Assembly (NCBI RefSeq): GCF_959029255.1
Contig: NZ_CAUFUE010000035.1
Span: forward strand, 1 to 44,842
DNA from: an uncultured Bacteroides sp.
GTDB lineage: Bacteria > Bacteroidota > Bacteroidia > Bacteroidales > Bacteroidaceae
Length of the DNA: 44,842 bases
Direction of reading: 5' to 3'
The notes below the pieces were generated by a model. The model searched no databases, was not told where the DNA came from, and saw nothing but the letters and a program-made list of their open reading frames with translations. Numbering within the stretch: the first letter of the stretch is position 1; each line of letters starts with the position of its first letter. Position numbers and translations under genes: made by a program. Shown here one piece after another: positions 22,261 through 32,600 of this stretch.

Positions 22261-23568
22261 TTATTGCCTGATACCTTCTTTAGACTGTTCACGCCGTATA
22301 AAATTTATCAATGTATTCTCATTCAAAGTAGTAGCCCGGATGGCCAACAAGTAAAGCGCACAACTCCTGATTACGTTGGTCATGGCTCCACCGGAAAGTT
22401 CATATTCCGAAATCCGGCGAATGACTCCTTCACAATTGGGCAACCAATCTTTAGGTAACATCTTTTTCCACAATTCATAGCGGATGCTTTCGTCGGGCAT
22501 GGGAAAATAGACCAAAGACTGGAAACGACGCGAAAAAGCCTCATCAATATTACTACGGAGATTGGTAGCCAAAACCACCGTGCCCGGGAAATCTTCAATA
22601 CGTTGCAGCAAATAGGCCACTTCCTGATTGGCGTGCCGGTCATTGGAAGTCTGCGTAGAGGTACGTTTACCAAACAAAGCATCGGCTTCATCAAAGAAGA
22701 GTATCCAACGACGGTTCTCCGCCATATCAAAGATACGGGCAAGGTTCTTTTCCGTTTCACCGATATATTTGGAGACAATCATCGAGAGGTCTACCCGGTA
22801 AACATCCATTTCATTCCGCTTTCCCAGCAGAGTTGCGGCAAGAGTTTTTCCTGTTCCCGGAGGGCCATAAAACAAAGTGCGATAGCCGGGTTTAAGAATA
22901 CGCTTTAGTCCCCATGCTTCCATGATGACACCAGAGTTGGTTATCCAGGTATTTATCTCCTCCAATTGTTCGGCTACCTGGTAATCCACCACCATATCTT
23001 CCCATTGTAGCGGAGTAGTTATCCGTTTGGCGGGAAAGCCTGTACTGTAGTCAGGTTTATATTCTCTGCCGTGAAGCACTTTACTCAACAATTCATCCGA
23101 TACGCGAAGTTGACCGCTCAGAAACGGTTCCCCCTCTCCTCGACCTTCCAGACGAAGAACGTTATGCGTATAGAACCAATGTTCCTTTTCAAATAAATGA
23201 ACGACGGAAGGACGCATATCCGTATTTTCGCCCGAAAGCATGAAGGCCACCGTTTCACCCGTTGGTAAAAATCCTCCGTGCGACAAACCTTTCCATCCAC
23301 CAAATTCTGTATAAGGACGGTCAAAGTTCTTGTTGTTGACAAAGAAGATATCCAACGCTTGCGGATAGAGATGGGGCATAAGGGCAAGCATAATAACTAC
23401 TTTTTCTTCAAAGGTTATCTGCTCCTCGACCATACCCGTCATCTGCTCCCACCACGGGCTATGCGGTGAAACAACTTCGTGCAAGGAAGCTACTTCGCAA
23501 TCTTGCTTGAAGTAAAGACGGATAGCGGTATCAAGTACCTGCTGAAACCATTCGGTCAGTTCTCTCAT
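22261..23568 (-). CDS. AAA+ ATPase of contractile injection system (Pvc15-like)
   Basis: A 435-residue ATPase. The N-terminal 200 residues are specific to the eCIS-linked group. The AAA+ module follows with Walker A GPPGTGKT (235-242), Walker B ILFFDEAD (289-296), sensor Asn336 (VVLATNLRSN) and the arginine pair RR (347-348). A small C-terminal lid domain contains ELSGGAMTNVIRSCAL. In known eCIS clusters one such ATPase (Pvc15) is conserved and is thought to help particle assembly or cargo loading. It is a cytoplasmic FtsH/p97-type AAA and not a ClpV-type sheath recycler with two AAA domains, which argues against a T6SS. The gene is 6 nt after the DUF4157 gene. Confidence 0.9.
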   Translation of the reverse strand: MRELTEWFQQVLDTAIRLYFKQDCEVASLHEVVSPHSPWWEQMTGMVEEQITFEEKVVIMLALMPHLYPQALDIFFVNNKNFDRPYTEFGGWKGLSHGGFLPTGETVAFMLSGENTDMRPSVVHLFEKEHWFYTHNVLRLEGRGEGEPFLSGQLRVSDELLSKVLHGREYKPDYSTGFPAKRITTPLQWEDMVVDYQVAEQLEEINTWITNSGVIMEAWGLKRILKPGYRTLFYGPPGTGKTLAATLLGKRNEMDVYRVDLSMIVSKYIGETEKNLARIFDMAENRRWILFFDEADALFGKRTSTQTSNDRHANQEVAYLLQRIEDFPGTVVLATNLRSNIDEAFSRRFQSLVYFPMPDESIRYELWKKMLPKDWLPNCEGVIRRISEYELSGGAMTNVIRSCALYLLAIRATTLNENTLINFIRREQSKEGIRQ

Positions 23569-23574
23569 AGGCTT

Positions 23575-24183
23575 TTACCGGGCTGCTTGGGCTCCTAATA
23601 CATCTGCTTCATGTTCCAGGCCCTCGTTATCATTAACCGGCATCCCTCCTATTTCGGTAGTGGGTTGTACGCGTCCCTCCGCCTGCTGAACGACGTGTGC
23701 CAATTCATGTCCCAGCAACTGCTGTCCGGCAGAAGTATCCGGTTTGAATTGTCCCGGAGCAAAGTGGATATCAGTGCCTTGCGTATAAGCCAACGCCCCT
23801 ACTTCAGGCGCTTTAGACGATTCGGGATGAACACGGACACCGGAAAAGTCCGTATTAAAGGATTCTTCCATCCTTTGTTTTACATTATCGGGAATTCCTG
23901 TATTATTCTCGAATTTACCTTGTATCAGGTCGTCTTCATCCTCCTCACGTTGAGCTACAAATTTGCCCTGTAGCAAGTCGTCCTCATCTTCATCACGCTG
24001 AATGGCAAACTTACCCTGCATAAGCTCATCTTCATCATCACCCATCCGCTGAACGATATTTGCCATTTTAGCCTGAATTGCAGATAATTCACGGTTATCT
24101 ACCATCTGCGCAGTCATATCACTACGCTTCGCCTGCTGCACTCTTGAAGGCACTGCTTCCATACTGATTTTTTCCATATTCAT
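23575..24183 (-). CDS. DUF4157 (eCIS core) protein with acidic tandem repeats
   Basis: A 202-residue protein with two parts. Residues 48-92 hold three near-identical 18-residue repeats of the form DEDEDDLLQGKFVAQR. Residues 97-175 are a DUF4157 domain with a metalloprotease-type HExxH motif (His159-Glu160, LLGHELAHVVQQ) and the family segment SGVRVHPES. DUF4157 is a hallmark of eCIS loci and is often found at the N-terminus of cargo proteins. Here it is a stand-alone protein, so it may be cargo, a cargo adaptor or a processing protease. The QGKF spacing in the repeats suggests a linear binding motif. Confidence 0.88.
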   Translation of the reverse strand: MNMEKISMEAVPSRVQQAKRSDMTAQMVDNRELSAIQAKMANIVQRMGDDEDELMQGKFAIQRDEDEDDLLQGKFVAQREEDEDDLIQGKFENNTGIPDNVKQRMEESFNTDFSGVRVHPESSKAPEVGALAYTQGTDIHFAPGQFKPDTSAGQQLLGHELAHVVQQAEGRVQPTTEIGGMPVNDNEGLEHEADVLGAQAAR

Positions 24184-24189
24184 AATTTT

Positions 24190-27147
24190 TCACCTCCAAT
24201 TTACTGTTATTAAAAACCCTCCCGGAGCTCTAAACAGCCGGAATGTCCACGGTGTGGCATCCAGCAATACATCAATATCTTTCTTTTCCACCTCAACGGA
24301 CCAATTTAGCTCATCCGTACTATATACGACTCCTTTTCTTTGCAGAAATACCCTACGCATACTGAGAACGCTGGTATGCTCCATGTGCTTCCAATTTGAC
24401 ATTAAAAGCTTAACCATATCGTCAACTCGGTGCATTTCATCCGGCGTTAATTCACACTTAGACGGCAGGGGCATATCGTCGGATTTACCAACCAATATTT
24501 TATTCAAATATAACTCCGACTCATTATATTCCTTTTGTTCCCCATATACTAAATACTGAAGTAAAAAGATGGCACGTACCTTACTCGCTTCGTCCTTAAA
24601 TTTTCTATTTTCATCCAAATAACCCACTATAGAAAACAGACGGCTATAAAGAGGACCAAACAACACCATTCCCGCATTCTCTACAGATACTTGATTATTC
24701 TCCATACAATGGTTCCTTTCTTTTTTTAATTCATTTATCCGATTGATAATCTCCGCTATATTTATATTGCTATTTTTCTTCCAATGTATATCGTCCAGCA
24801 TTGCCGTAAATCCGGGGGGAGCGCTTCGCTTGATGCGTATCGTCAAAAAGCGGATAATCTCTGCTTCCGACCATGCCAGAAACTTTTTCTCGGTGAGTTC
24901 CACCATCCAGATAGAAAGGTACTCAGCCAGTTTTTGTAAAAATCCCAGTTCCGCAAAACGAGACTGAAGCATTGCATAGGCAGCCGTCCAATTATGATAA
25001 ATCGTAATCAGGCGTTCGTCGCCTATTTTATGGAGCCAAATATTTCGAAGCGAAGAAGACCGGTTCAGTATCCCTAAAATTAATGAAGAATTCAATTTCC
25101 CTGTCTTCCACAAGCCACGGAAATATTCATTCTTCTCATTCAGAAAATAAACGAGCCACTTTTTCAAATAGTCTTCTTTGCCCTGCATATACAGAGTGGA
25201 GTTTTCACCAAACAGTTCCAGCAACCAATATTCCAATTCCGTATCCGATTTTGAACTCATTATACTTATATCCACCAATGGAAGCACATTTTCATCATAT
25301 AATTCCCGCAATATGATTTGCATTTCATTAAACGGATGCCGGGCCAACACGTCAGTAAGATTATGCATGAAATAATCGAGTAATGTAATAACCCCGATAT
25401 TATAATGTGCAGCCAATTGTTGCAGAACCGAATATACAAATATTTTCCGGTGAAAAGCTAGACGATGCTCTGAAAGAAAACATAAGAAAATAAATTCCCA
25501 CTTCAACGTACTAAACTCTCCCCCGGCTTTTCCTTGTAGGAGGCCAAGTGTATATCCCTTGTCAAGTAAAGCAGCATAATTGACAATAAACTCGCTATAT
25601 ACAGGAAAAAGTCTATCCACCAATATCTTAACCTGATTTTCAGTGTGTGTCTCAATATATTTACGAGCCAACAATGGGGTTTGCAGAATGATGAGCCATT
25701 CTTCTGTCGAACGGTTTTCAGATGCTCTTTCATCAGCAACAGGAGACATTAGACGTTCCAGTTCCTGCAAGACAGATAGCAACTTCGGCGGCAAAGCGCC
25801 ATTTATTATGTTTACATCTGTATATAGTAAATGTACCAATTCCGCTACGGAAAAATTATAATGGGCAGCCAGCCGCTGAAGTACCGAAAGAACGAACTGT
25901 TTACGGCTGAATGCAGAAGCCGGAAAAGCTACAAGGGTAGCCAATATGAACTCCCACTTCAGCAGACGAAATTCACGACCCGCCCTACCGGCAAAAGTAC
26001 CGGCATCTTTATGCTTGTCGAGCATGGATGCGTATGAAACAACGTAGTCCTTTTCGAAAGGAAGCAAGATGGCTACTATCAAATAAATCTCCCGCTCTTG
26101 TAATTGCCGCAATAATTTTCGGCAAGTATCCGCATTCAAAAGTATCTCTGCCAAGTGCTGACGGGAAAGTATATATTCTCCCTCACCCTTGGCCCCTAAA
26201 CGCAGGGCGGCAAGAACCTCTCTCATCAAATATGTATGATAATTGCCGTCGAGCGCCCAGATTTCCTCTTTCATATTACTGCGGATTTCTTTCAGAATGT
26301 TCCATAGTTCAGGTAACTGTTCAACAGTCTGTTCCAACTCCCGAATACTTTCTGTGAGCATCCGCACCAGTTCAGCCAAGGAAAGATTGAAATGAGCCGC
26401 CAATCCACGAATGGTATGCAACACCATTTGCTTACGACTGAAGTATCCCCCGCTTTCGGCAAACAGATAGGCAAAGACCAATGTCCAGACGGCATCCCTA
26501 TAATTTTCATGAGTTATATCCGAACGTTTATAGGCATGATAAGAACGTATTTGTACACGTATATAAAGATTTATAAAATTACTTTCGGAGGGCCGGACTA
26601 CATTTACAATACTTTCCAATTCTTCATCCGTAAATTGAAAAACAAGTCTGCGGCACAAGAAATCATAATGACCGTAAGAATTGAGAAACTCCCTGAAATG
26701 ATAGGCTTCACCGCCAAGCACCGTCTTCAATAACCAACTCAAATTGGTGTATTCCTGAGAAACCGCGAAAGGGAAATAACCATGTAAAAGGAAAAATGCC
26801 AATACCTCAAAAGCACTCTTCGGTACAGACGTAACCTGTACGTCTTTTTGCTCCGTATAAATACGTCCCTGTTGGTTTCCAAGTTTCTCCTTGCAGTATT
26901 GTTCAAGAGCTTGCCGCAATCTAACAGGAAATTGCTTATCGAACCGGTCTTCATCAATATTACCCATATCCAGGGGAAGACTGTCAATGGTAATCGTATA
27001 ATCAGGCCGGTCATATGCAGACAAAACCTCGTCTACCACACTCTCAAAAGAAGTATGGTAAAAGGTATCCCAACGTCCGTTCAATTCACGGGCAAAGGAT
27101 TCATTGCTTGCTTGAAAATCAAACCTTACGGTACCAATTGTTATCAT
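24190..27147 (-). CDS. Contractile injection system tape-measure protein
   Basis: A 985-residue helical protein. The N-terminus (ITIGTVRFDFQASNESFARE, then YTITIDSLPLDMGNI) matches the start of the eCIS tape-measure family, whose length is thought to set tube length (Pvc14-like). Three long internal repeats are visible, each with KWEFI-type and RLAAHYN motifs, at about residues 219-265, 392-440 and 543-592. Lower-similarity helical repeats fill the rest. It lies between the Pvc12-like and DUF4157 genes. Its start overlaps the end of the preceding frame by 29 nt, which suggests translational coupling. Confidence 0.85.
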   Translation of the reverse strand: MITIGTVRFDFQASNESFARELNGRWDTFYHTSFESVVDEVLSAYDRPDYTITIDSLPLDMGNIDEDRFDKQFPVRLRQALEQYCKEKLGNQQGRIYTEQKDVQVTSVPKSAFEVLAFFLLHGYFPFAVSQEYTNLSWLLKTVLGGEAYHFREFLNSYGHYDFLCRRLVFQFTDEELESIVNVVRPSESNFINLYIRVQIRSYHAYKRSDITHENYRDAVWTLVFAYLFAESGGYFSRKQMVLHTIRGLAAHFNLSLAELVRMLTESIRELEQTVEQLPELWNILKEIRSNMKEEIWALDGNYHTYLMREVLAALRLGAKGEGEYILSRQHLAEILLNADTCRKLLRQLQEREIYLIVAILLPFEKDYVVSYASMLDKHKDAGTFAGRAGREFRLLKWEFILATLVAFPASAFSRKQFVLSVLQRLAAHYNFSVAELVHLLYTDVNIINGALPPKLLSVLQELERLMSPVADERASENRSTEEWLIILQTPLLARKYIETHTENQVKILVDRLFPVYSEFIVNYAALLDKGYTLGLLQGKAGGEFSTLKWEFIFLCFLSEHRLAFHRKIFVYSVLQQLAAHYNIGVITLLDYFMHNLTDVLARHPFNEMQIILRELYDENVLPLVDISIMSSKSDTELEYWLLELFGENSTLYMQGKEDYLKKWLVYFLNEKNEYFRGLWKTGKLNSSLILGILNRSSSLRNIWLHKIGDERLITIYHNWTAAYAMLQSRFAELGFLQKLAEYLSIWMVELTEKKFLAWSEAEIIRFLTIRIKRSAPPGFTAMLDDIHWKKNSNINIAEIINRINELKKERNHCMENNQVSVENAGMVLFGPLYSRLFSIVGYLDENRKFKDEASKVRAIFLLQYLVYGEQKEYNESELYLNKILVGKSDDMPLPSKCELTPDEMHRVDDMVKLLMSNWKHMEHTSVLSMRRVFLQRKGVVYSTDELNWSVEVEKKDIDVLLDATPWTFRLFRAPGGFLITVNWR

Positions 27148-28936
27148 CAGCCAGTTCTTTTTTCAATTTATCGCTTAACTCTTCCAATCCGAATTTACGG
27201 TAACTGGATAAAGAATATCTCCAGAAAAGGTAACTGGAACGAAATGAATCAGATTGTCCACGCCGTTGCCACATTATTGTCGTATGGATATGCGCGGGCA
27301 TACGTTCTGTCAGTATCTTTTCACAACCATGTCTGAAGTCATCATCCAGTAGCCACTTTTCAATGACAGACAATACGATGGTAACCCGAAATACATCTTC
27401 CTTGAACACCAGGAAATTGCCGTTTTTGTAGCCGAGAAAACGATGTTCCAACAGGAACAACTCCATATCGTACTTTTCAATATTCAGAAGGCTCTTGAAA
27501 TACGTTTCTATTCCTGATTCCTCTTTTATCGTAGAGTCCAGCAAGTTAATTCCTTTTCCACGGTTCAATCCCCAATAGGGAATTTTCTTGAGGAAGGAAA
27601 TTCTGCGTTCACGACGTTCGTGCTTGTTCTCATATTTATGCAGGAACTGCGGATTGCTATCTTCACCATATATACAATCAAGTACATCCATCCACTGCTC
27701 TTTCTTCTCTGACAAGTCAGAAGAATTGGGTACCATCCAGAAAGGAAGTGATTTTAGCTCTTCGAGCAGGTTTTCTATTAAATGGTCAAATAGACGCAGG
27801 TATTCATCGGCCTGCCCATCGGTATTCCTCCGATAGCATCCGGGCAAATCATTCTGTAGAGGATAATGACTAAATACATTCCGGTAAGTTCCACCCGGCA
27901 CAGCATCCAATACATCTTTATCAGTGGTACGATTTTGTGCCCCATAGAGAATGGTACGCATTGAGTAGACTCTGCGTTGAACGTCATCCCAAAGAATAGG
28001 AACAGGTTGGCTTCTCCTGATTAGCTGTATCTCATGCCCTTTATTACCCATATCTGCCAAAGCATATCCTTGAAAAATGCTTTTTCGTCTTAAATTTCCC
28101 CTCAACTGGTTTACGCCTTCCTTAAAATAAAGAGAGGAAATTCTGTAAACTCCGGGTAGGGAACGAAGCTTCTGATATAGCCAAGAGACATCATATTCAC
28201 TCCAATCGGTACATAGAGACATATCATCCACCACCATTCTCCCTTGTTCAGGACCTTCCAGTATTTCATCGGGAGTTTTACCCTCTGCCAGCAACTCATC
28301 TACACGACGAAAACGAACACCTGCCCTCAAAAATTCCTGTACCTCAAAAAAGATTCGTGCCATCAATTGATTAGGCTCTACTCCATCATCAATCTCTATT
28401 CCTGCGCATAAATAGAGAATGTCGTACTCCAAGAAACGGACAGAATCTACATTTTCGCATAAATTCCGGTGCGAGTGATAAAGGCTATATACTTCTTTTA
28501 TAATTTTTTTCCGGCGGGTTTCGGAAGTGTCTGCCCAGACATCCAATACAAAATCGTATGTACCCGATTCGGGATGGACTATAACCCTTACATCAGATAA
28601 ATCATCTACATTTGAAACAAACAGTTTGCGGTAATCGGTTTCCGTCACCGGATTTACCGGAAATATTTCTGAAGGTGAAAACAAAGCATGTCTTCGGGGA
28701 GAGAAGTCACTATCTTCCCGTGTCAGATAATCAGGTATGGAAAATCCCAACCGGTAATCGGTTTCCAGCAAACCATAGTTCAAAGCATCAAGCAGGGTGA
28801 CTCCGGGATCATGTACGTTATAGTCAGTCCACACATTGCCCGCAAGACGCTGTACATCTTTCAGCGCCTTCTCTTGAAGCTGGCTGTATTTATCCTGCCC
28901 TTCAACTTTCCGAATAATTGTAGTGTGTCCCTCCAT
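27119..28936 (-). CDS. Baseplate wedge protein, Pvc12-like
   Basis: A 605-residue protein. The N-terminal region has the sequence NVWTDYNVHDPGVTLLDALN (about 35-54), a hallmark of eCIS baseplate proteins placed after the J-like protein. The rest has charged, mainly mixed alpha/beta segments and no membrane helix or signal peptide. By gene order it corresponds to Pvc12 and Afp12, which build the baseplate wedge with the J-like protein. It lies 4 nt after the 238-aa gene and overlaps the tape-measure gene. Confidence 0.8.
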   Translation of the reverse strand: MEGHTTIIRKVEGQDKYSQLQEKALKDVQRLAGNVWTDYNVHDPGVTLLDALNYGLLETDYRLGFSIPDYLTREDSDFSPRRHALFSPSEIFPVNPVTETDYRKLFVSNVDDLSDVRVIVHPESGTYDFVLDVWADTSETRRKKIIKEVYSLYHSHRNLCENVDSVRFLEYDILYLCAGIEIDDGVEPNQLMARIFFEVQEFLRAGVRFRRVDELLAEGKTPDEILEGPEQGRMVVDDMSLCTDWSEYDVSWLYQKLRSLPGVYRISSLYFKEGVNQLRGNLRRKSIFQGYALADMGNKGHEIQLIRRSQPVPILWDDVQRRVYSMRTILYGAQNRTTDKDVLDAVPGGTYRNVFSHYPLQNDLPGCYRRNTDGQADEYLRLFDHLIENLLEELKSLPFWMVPNSSDLSEKKEQWMDVLDCIYGEDSNPQFLHKYENKHERRERRISFLKKIPYWGLNRGKGINLLDSTIKEESGIETYFKSLLNIEKYDMELFLLEHRFLGYKNGNFLVFKEDVFRVTIVLSVIEKWLLDDDFRHGCEKILTERMPAHIHTTIMWQRRGQSDSFRSSYLFWRYSLSSYRKFGLEELSDKLKKELADDNNWYRKV

Positions 28937-28940
28937 AACT

Positions 28941-29657
28941 TTATAATGTTACAAAATCCATATCAAACAATCGCTTTATACGATAATGTACCCAGACATC
29001 TTTACCATAGTCTGAACGGGTGCGAACCTGCAATACGCAGTTATGCCCCTCACGGAACCAGCGGAACTGTATCTTATTGAAACGGCTACCGAACCAGGAA
29101 CGGGCATAACGGATACACGGATGTTTACCAAAACAATGCATCGCCGTAACATCTGCCAAAGCATAACGCCCTTGTCCCCTCAATCCGCAAGCTGCTTCAA
29201 TGTGATAACCTACACAACCGTATTCCGGCTCTCCTATATTCTGCCATTGCCCGTTAGCAAGAACTTTTCCCTGTAAATAACTTCCCACAAAACTATCTGC
29301 ATGGATAGCGCCCTTCACTTCCAGAGTAATCTTATCTTTATTCCCCAAAGAGATTTTACCATCTTGAGAAAGAGTAACCAGTGGTTGTTCTTCTGTTCCG
29401 CGTTGAATATGAAGCTCGCCATCTCTACCGAGCGAAACAATCCAAGCAGGTTCACCGTCCAAAATATTCCGGCGAATTTCCATCACTGCCCCATCATCAT
29501 CGAGCGGAGAAAGCAATATTCCTCTCTCGGCCGATTTACTGAAACCATCATCTACGATGTTCAGCATCGAATCTATCAAGTCGGCAAATTGTCCGCTATC
29601 GGGCTTTTTCCCTTTACCGAAATACTCTTTCAACGTTCTACGATTTGTTTTTGCCAT
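28941..29657 (-). CDS. Unknown injection-system protein, 238 aa
   Basis: Not recognised as a named family. The N-terminal 50 residues (NRRTLKEYFGKGKKPDSGQF / ADLIDSMLNIVDDGFSKS) resemble the start of fibre- or spike-linked proteins in Bacteroidetes. A middle region with beta-rich repeats (ITLEVKGAIHADSFVGSYLQ) reads like a phage tail-fibre shaft end. A Trp- and Cys-containing C-terminal domain follows. It lies 4 nt downstream of the J-like baseplate gene, where fibre genes may occur. I regard it as the best local candidate for a receptor-binding or fibre-attachment protein, at low certainty. Confidence 0.6.
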   Translation of the reverse strand: MAKTNRRTLKEYFGKGKKPDSGQFADLIDSMLNIVDDGFSKSAERGILLSPLDDDGAVMEIRRNILDGEPAWIVSLGRDGELHIQRGTEEQPLVTLSQDGKISLGNKDKITLEVKGAIHADSFVGSYLQGKVLANGQWQNIGEPEYGCVGYHIEAACGLRGQGRYALADVTAMHCFGKHPCIRYARSWFGSRFNKIQFRWFREGHNCVLQVRTRSDYGKDVWVHYRIKRLFDMDFVTL

Positions 29658-29661
29658 ATTG

Positions 29662-32600
29662 CTATTTTATCACAAATGTATTTTCCACTTCTAAATCTCC
29701 AAGTTCCACTTCATGCCGCCAATCTTCCTCGGCCACAACTTTCACATAATGCCGCAATGCCGGAACTAATATAGCCCAAGGCACAGAAGGACGAACCATC
29801 TGTTCCTCCCCATAGGCAGAAATATATTCGCGAAGACTATATCGTCCCTCATTTTCCGTTATCACCTGCAATAGTTTCATTCCATGTATCGCATTGACAG
29901 TTCCTCCCTCCTTGATGCGGCTCTGCATGTCACGCAGAGAAAATGCATAGCCAAAAACCGGGACATCCCCTATCTTGTTCCATGGCGCAATGCAAGCCTC
30001 CAATCCTTCATGAACTTTCTGAATGGCGGCACCCGCTGTTTCACCCTTATTCAGGCTTATTCCACAAAAAACAGTAACCTCCTCGTATACCGGATTTATC
30101 ACATCTACCTTGACAAACGGAGAAGTATACAACCGGAAGCAATCCTCTATTTTACACAACAGTTCATCCGTACATAGAGGAAACTCATCTCCACTACGGG
30201 AATGAATAACAGCAAGTGTCACTACTGTATTTCTATTCTGACGCTTCTCATCCGTCCCCGGAAAGCACTTCGCTTTCACTATTTCCGGGAACTCTTGCAA
30301 GGCACGCCATTCGTATTCAGCGGGCAAAAGCAAACGATGCCGACTTGCAATCCGTTCTCCTATCCTGGTACGTATTTCAACTTTATCTTCTTCCGAACGC
30401 TCGTCGGTTAAAGGAGCTACGCACTGGTAGGATATCAACCCCGGTATAGATAACTTGATACCTTCTGTGGTCACAGCTTCCGCCTGAACAACATTCAAAA
30501 ATATATTTCGTACGGTAGATGTATTGTATAAATGTGCATGCACTGCCACACAAATCCAAAACACTCCATTTTCATCCGTCATTTCCTGAGTTATACAAAA
30601 CGGAAATTGTAATACAACAGCTCCACTGTGCATCAATCCTCCCGTATCATCCCGGAGGATATTAACAGAATCTATCTGTGTCCAGTGGAAAGCATCTTTA
30701 TAATACCAGTCTAGTTGAGGTAAGAAATCATGATCTATTTCTCTTTGCAATAAATCCAACTCCATATACATTCTTATCAGATTCTCACCTACCGCTCCCG
30801 TAATACCTATCATCAAATTACCAGCATCTTTAGGACCATCCATAAAAAGAATGGGGCGGTTCATATCCGGCACAGAATTAATCACATTAGATAAAGGACG
30901 GATATAAGAGAAACGGATATCGGATGCGCTTCCCACACTGAAAAAATATTCCTCTTCTGCCGTATAACTTAATTGTGGCGCATCCATCAACAAAGACAAA
31001 GGCGGTTCAGGAAGGGGCTTTTTATGGTGCAAACGGCTATTCAACATCGTAATCTCAGCAAACAACCTGCGATATTCATGTTCTCCAAACCCCATATCCG
31101 GCTCTGTCAATACCAAACGATAAAAGCCTGAACGTACGTCTCCCAAATGATACTGTGCAGATTTGTCGTAAAGTAAAATTGCATTCTCCGACACCGGAAA
31201 ATCAATCTCCGTCCGTTCTATCAAGACATCTCCTTTATGTGGTATCGGTTCAGAAGAAGTACGGAACAGGTATATTAGCTCTGAATCCGGCAACTGTTTC
31301 CAACCTCTGTTGCGCAAGTAGTCAATCCTTGCTCTAAAAGAACGGTTATCTATCTCTTTATCATAAGTTCGATAATATTCTTTCAAACCGCCATTACAAA
31401 CCGGAAGATGTTGCCAGTTGAAAGTGAAATTAACTGTCTTTACAGGTTTACAAGCCATTTCATAACACCCAAATGCCAGCCATGCACCTTTCTCTCCCAT
31501 GATACCAAACGGAGCAAATGCCTGGCGTACATCCACTTGCCCCAAATCATTATAAATCTGCATATTCCGAATACCTTGGACAGAGACATCTATCTTTATA
31601 GATTTCACATACATTTCTCGTGTCCATGAATAGGGAAAGAGCCAGGCTGAAGAATTGACCAATAAACGCAAGGAAGGCCAATCTTCCCTCTCCAAGGGTA
31701 CCACTGCCGGAAACTCTTCTCCCAATCTGAAAGTGAGTTGCAAACCTTCGCCTTCGCACAAACGGATATGAAAATTCTCTACCATCCGTCCACCTTCTGC
31801 CGTACTTATCCAAAGCAAAAAGGCATCATGGAGAATCTTGAACAAAGTTTCATCCCTACTGATTTCTTGAATATCAGATACCCTTGCAATGGTATTTTCC
31901 AAAGATTCTAAGGCTTCTGAAGTTAAACGGAAAAGTACATTGACTTCCCGTTTCCCTTCATTCAGCAACAGCATGGAAGAATGCAGACAGAAACCTATCT
32001 CCGCAGGCTTATAGACTGCTTCCGGCAGTATTCCTTGCAATACAGCCGTGGCATATCCCATCGCAGCCTCGGGAAAACGTTCTTTACTCTCCTCCACAAG
32101 TACCATTTTCATTCCGGCAAGCGCCATTCGGGTTAGCTGTATATCCGATAGTAATTGATAACCGACATTGGTATCACCATGTGCTGCCGCCCAATATGAC
32201 CCTTTGTGCAGAACCGTACCTGCACCTATCGGAGAAGACTCAAACGCAATCCAAGTAGTACCTGCCGACTGTTTTCTTCCTGAAATTTTCAGTATTTCAT
32301 TCAGATAAAACATGGGAAGAGATTGCCAACGAGTATTGAATGAAGAAACAATCTCTTTATAATTATGAAGAAAAGCAACCACAATCGCCAACGAAGGATC
32401 CATATTCCCGGAAGAACATATCTCTTCAAGATATACCTCCCGCTTGGATTGGAGCAAACGGATAGAAGCCAGTAACAGCAAATAGAAACGGCTGAGAAAA
32501 TCTTCTGTTCCTTCTTCCTCTATATTTTTTCTTTTTGATGAGAACCATCTTTGGGTCGGTTTTTCTGATAGATACCCACTATACCTATTTTGAAAAAGAA

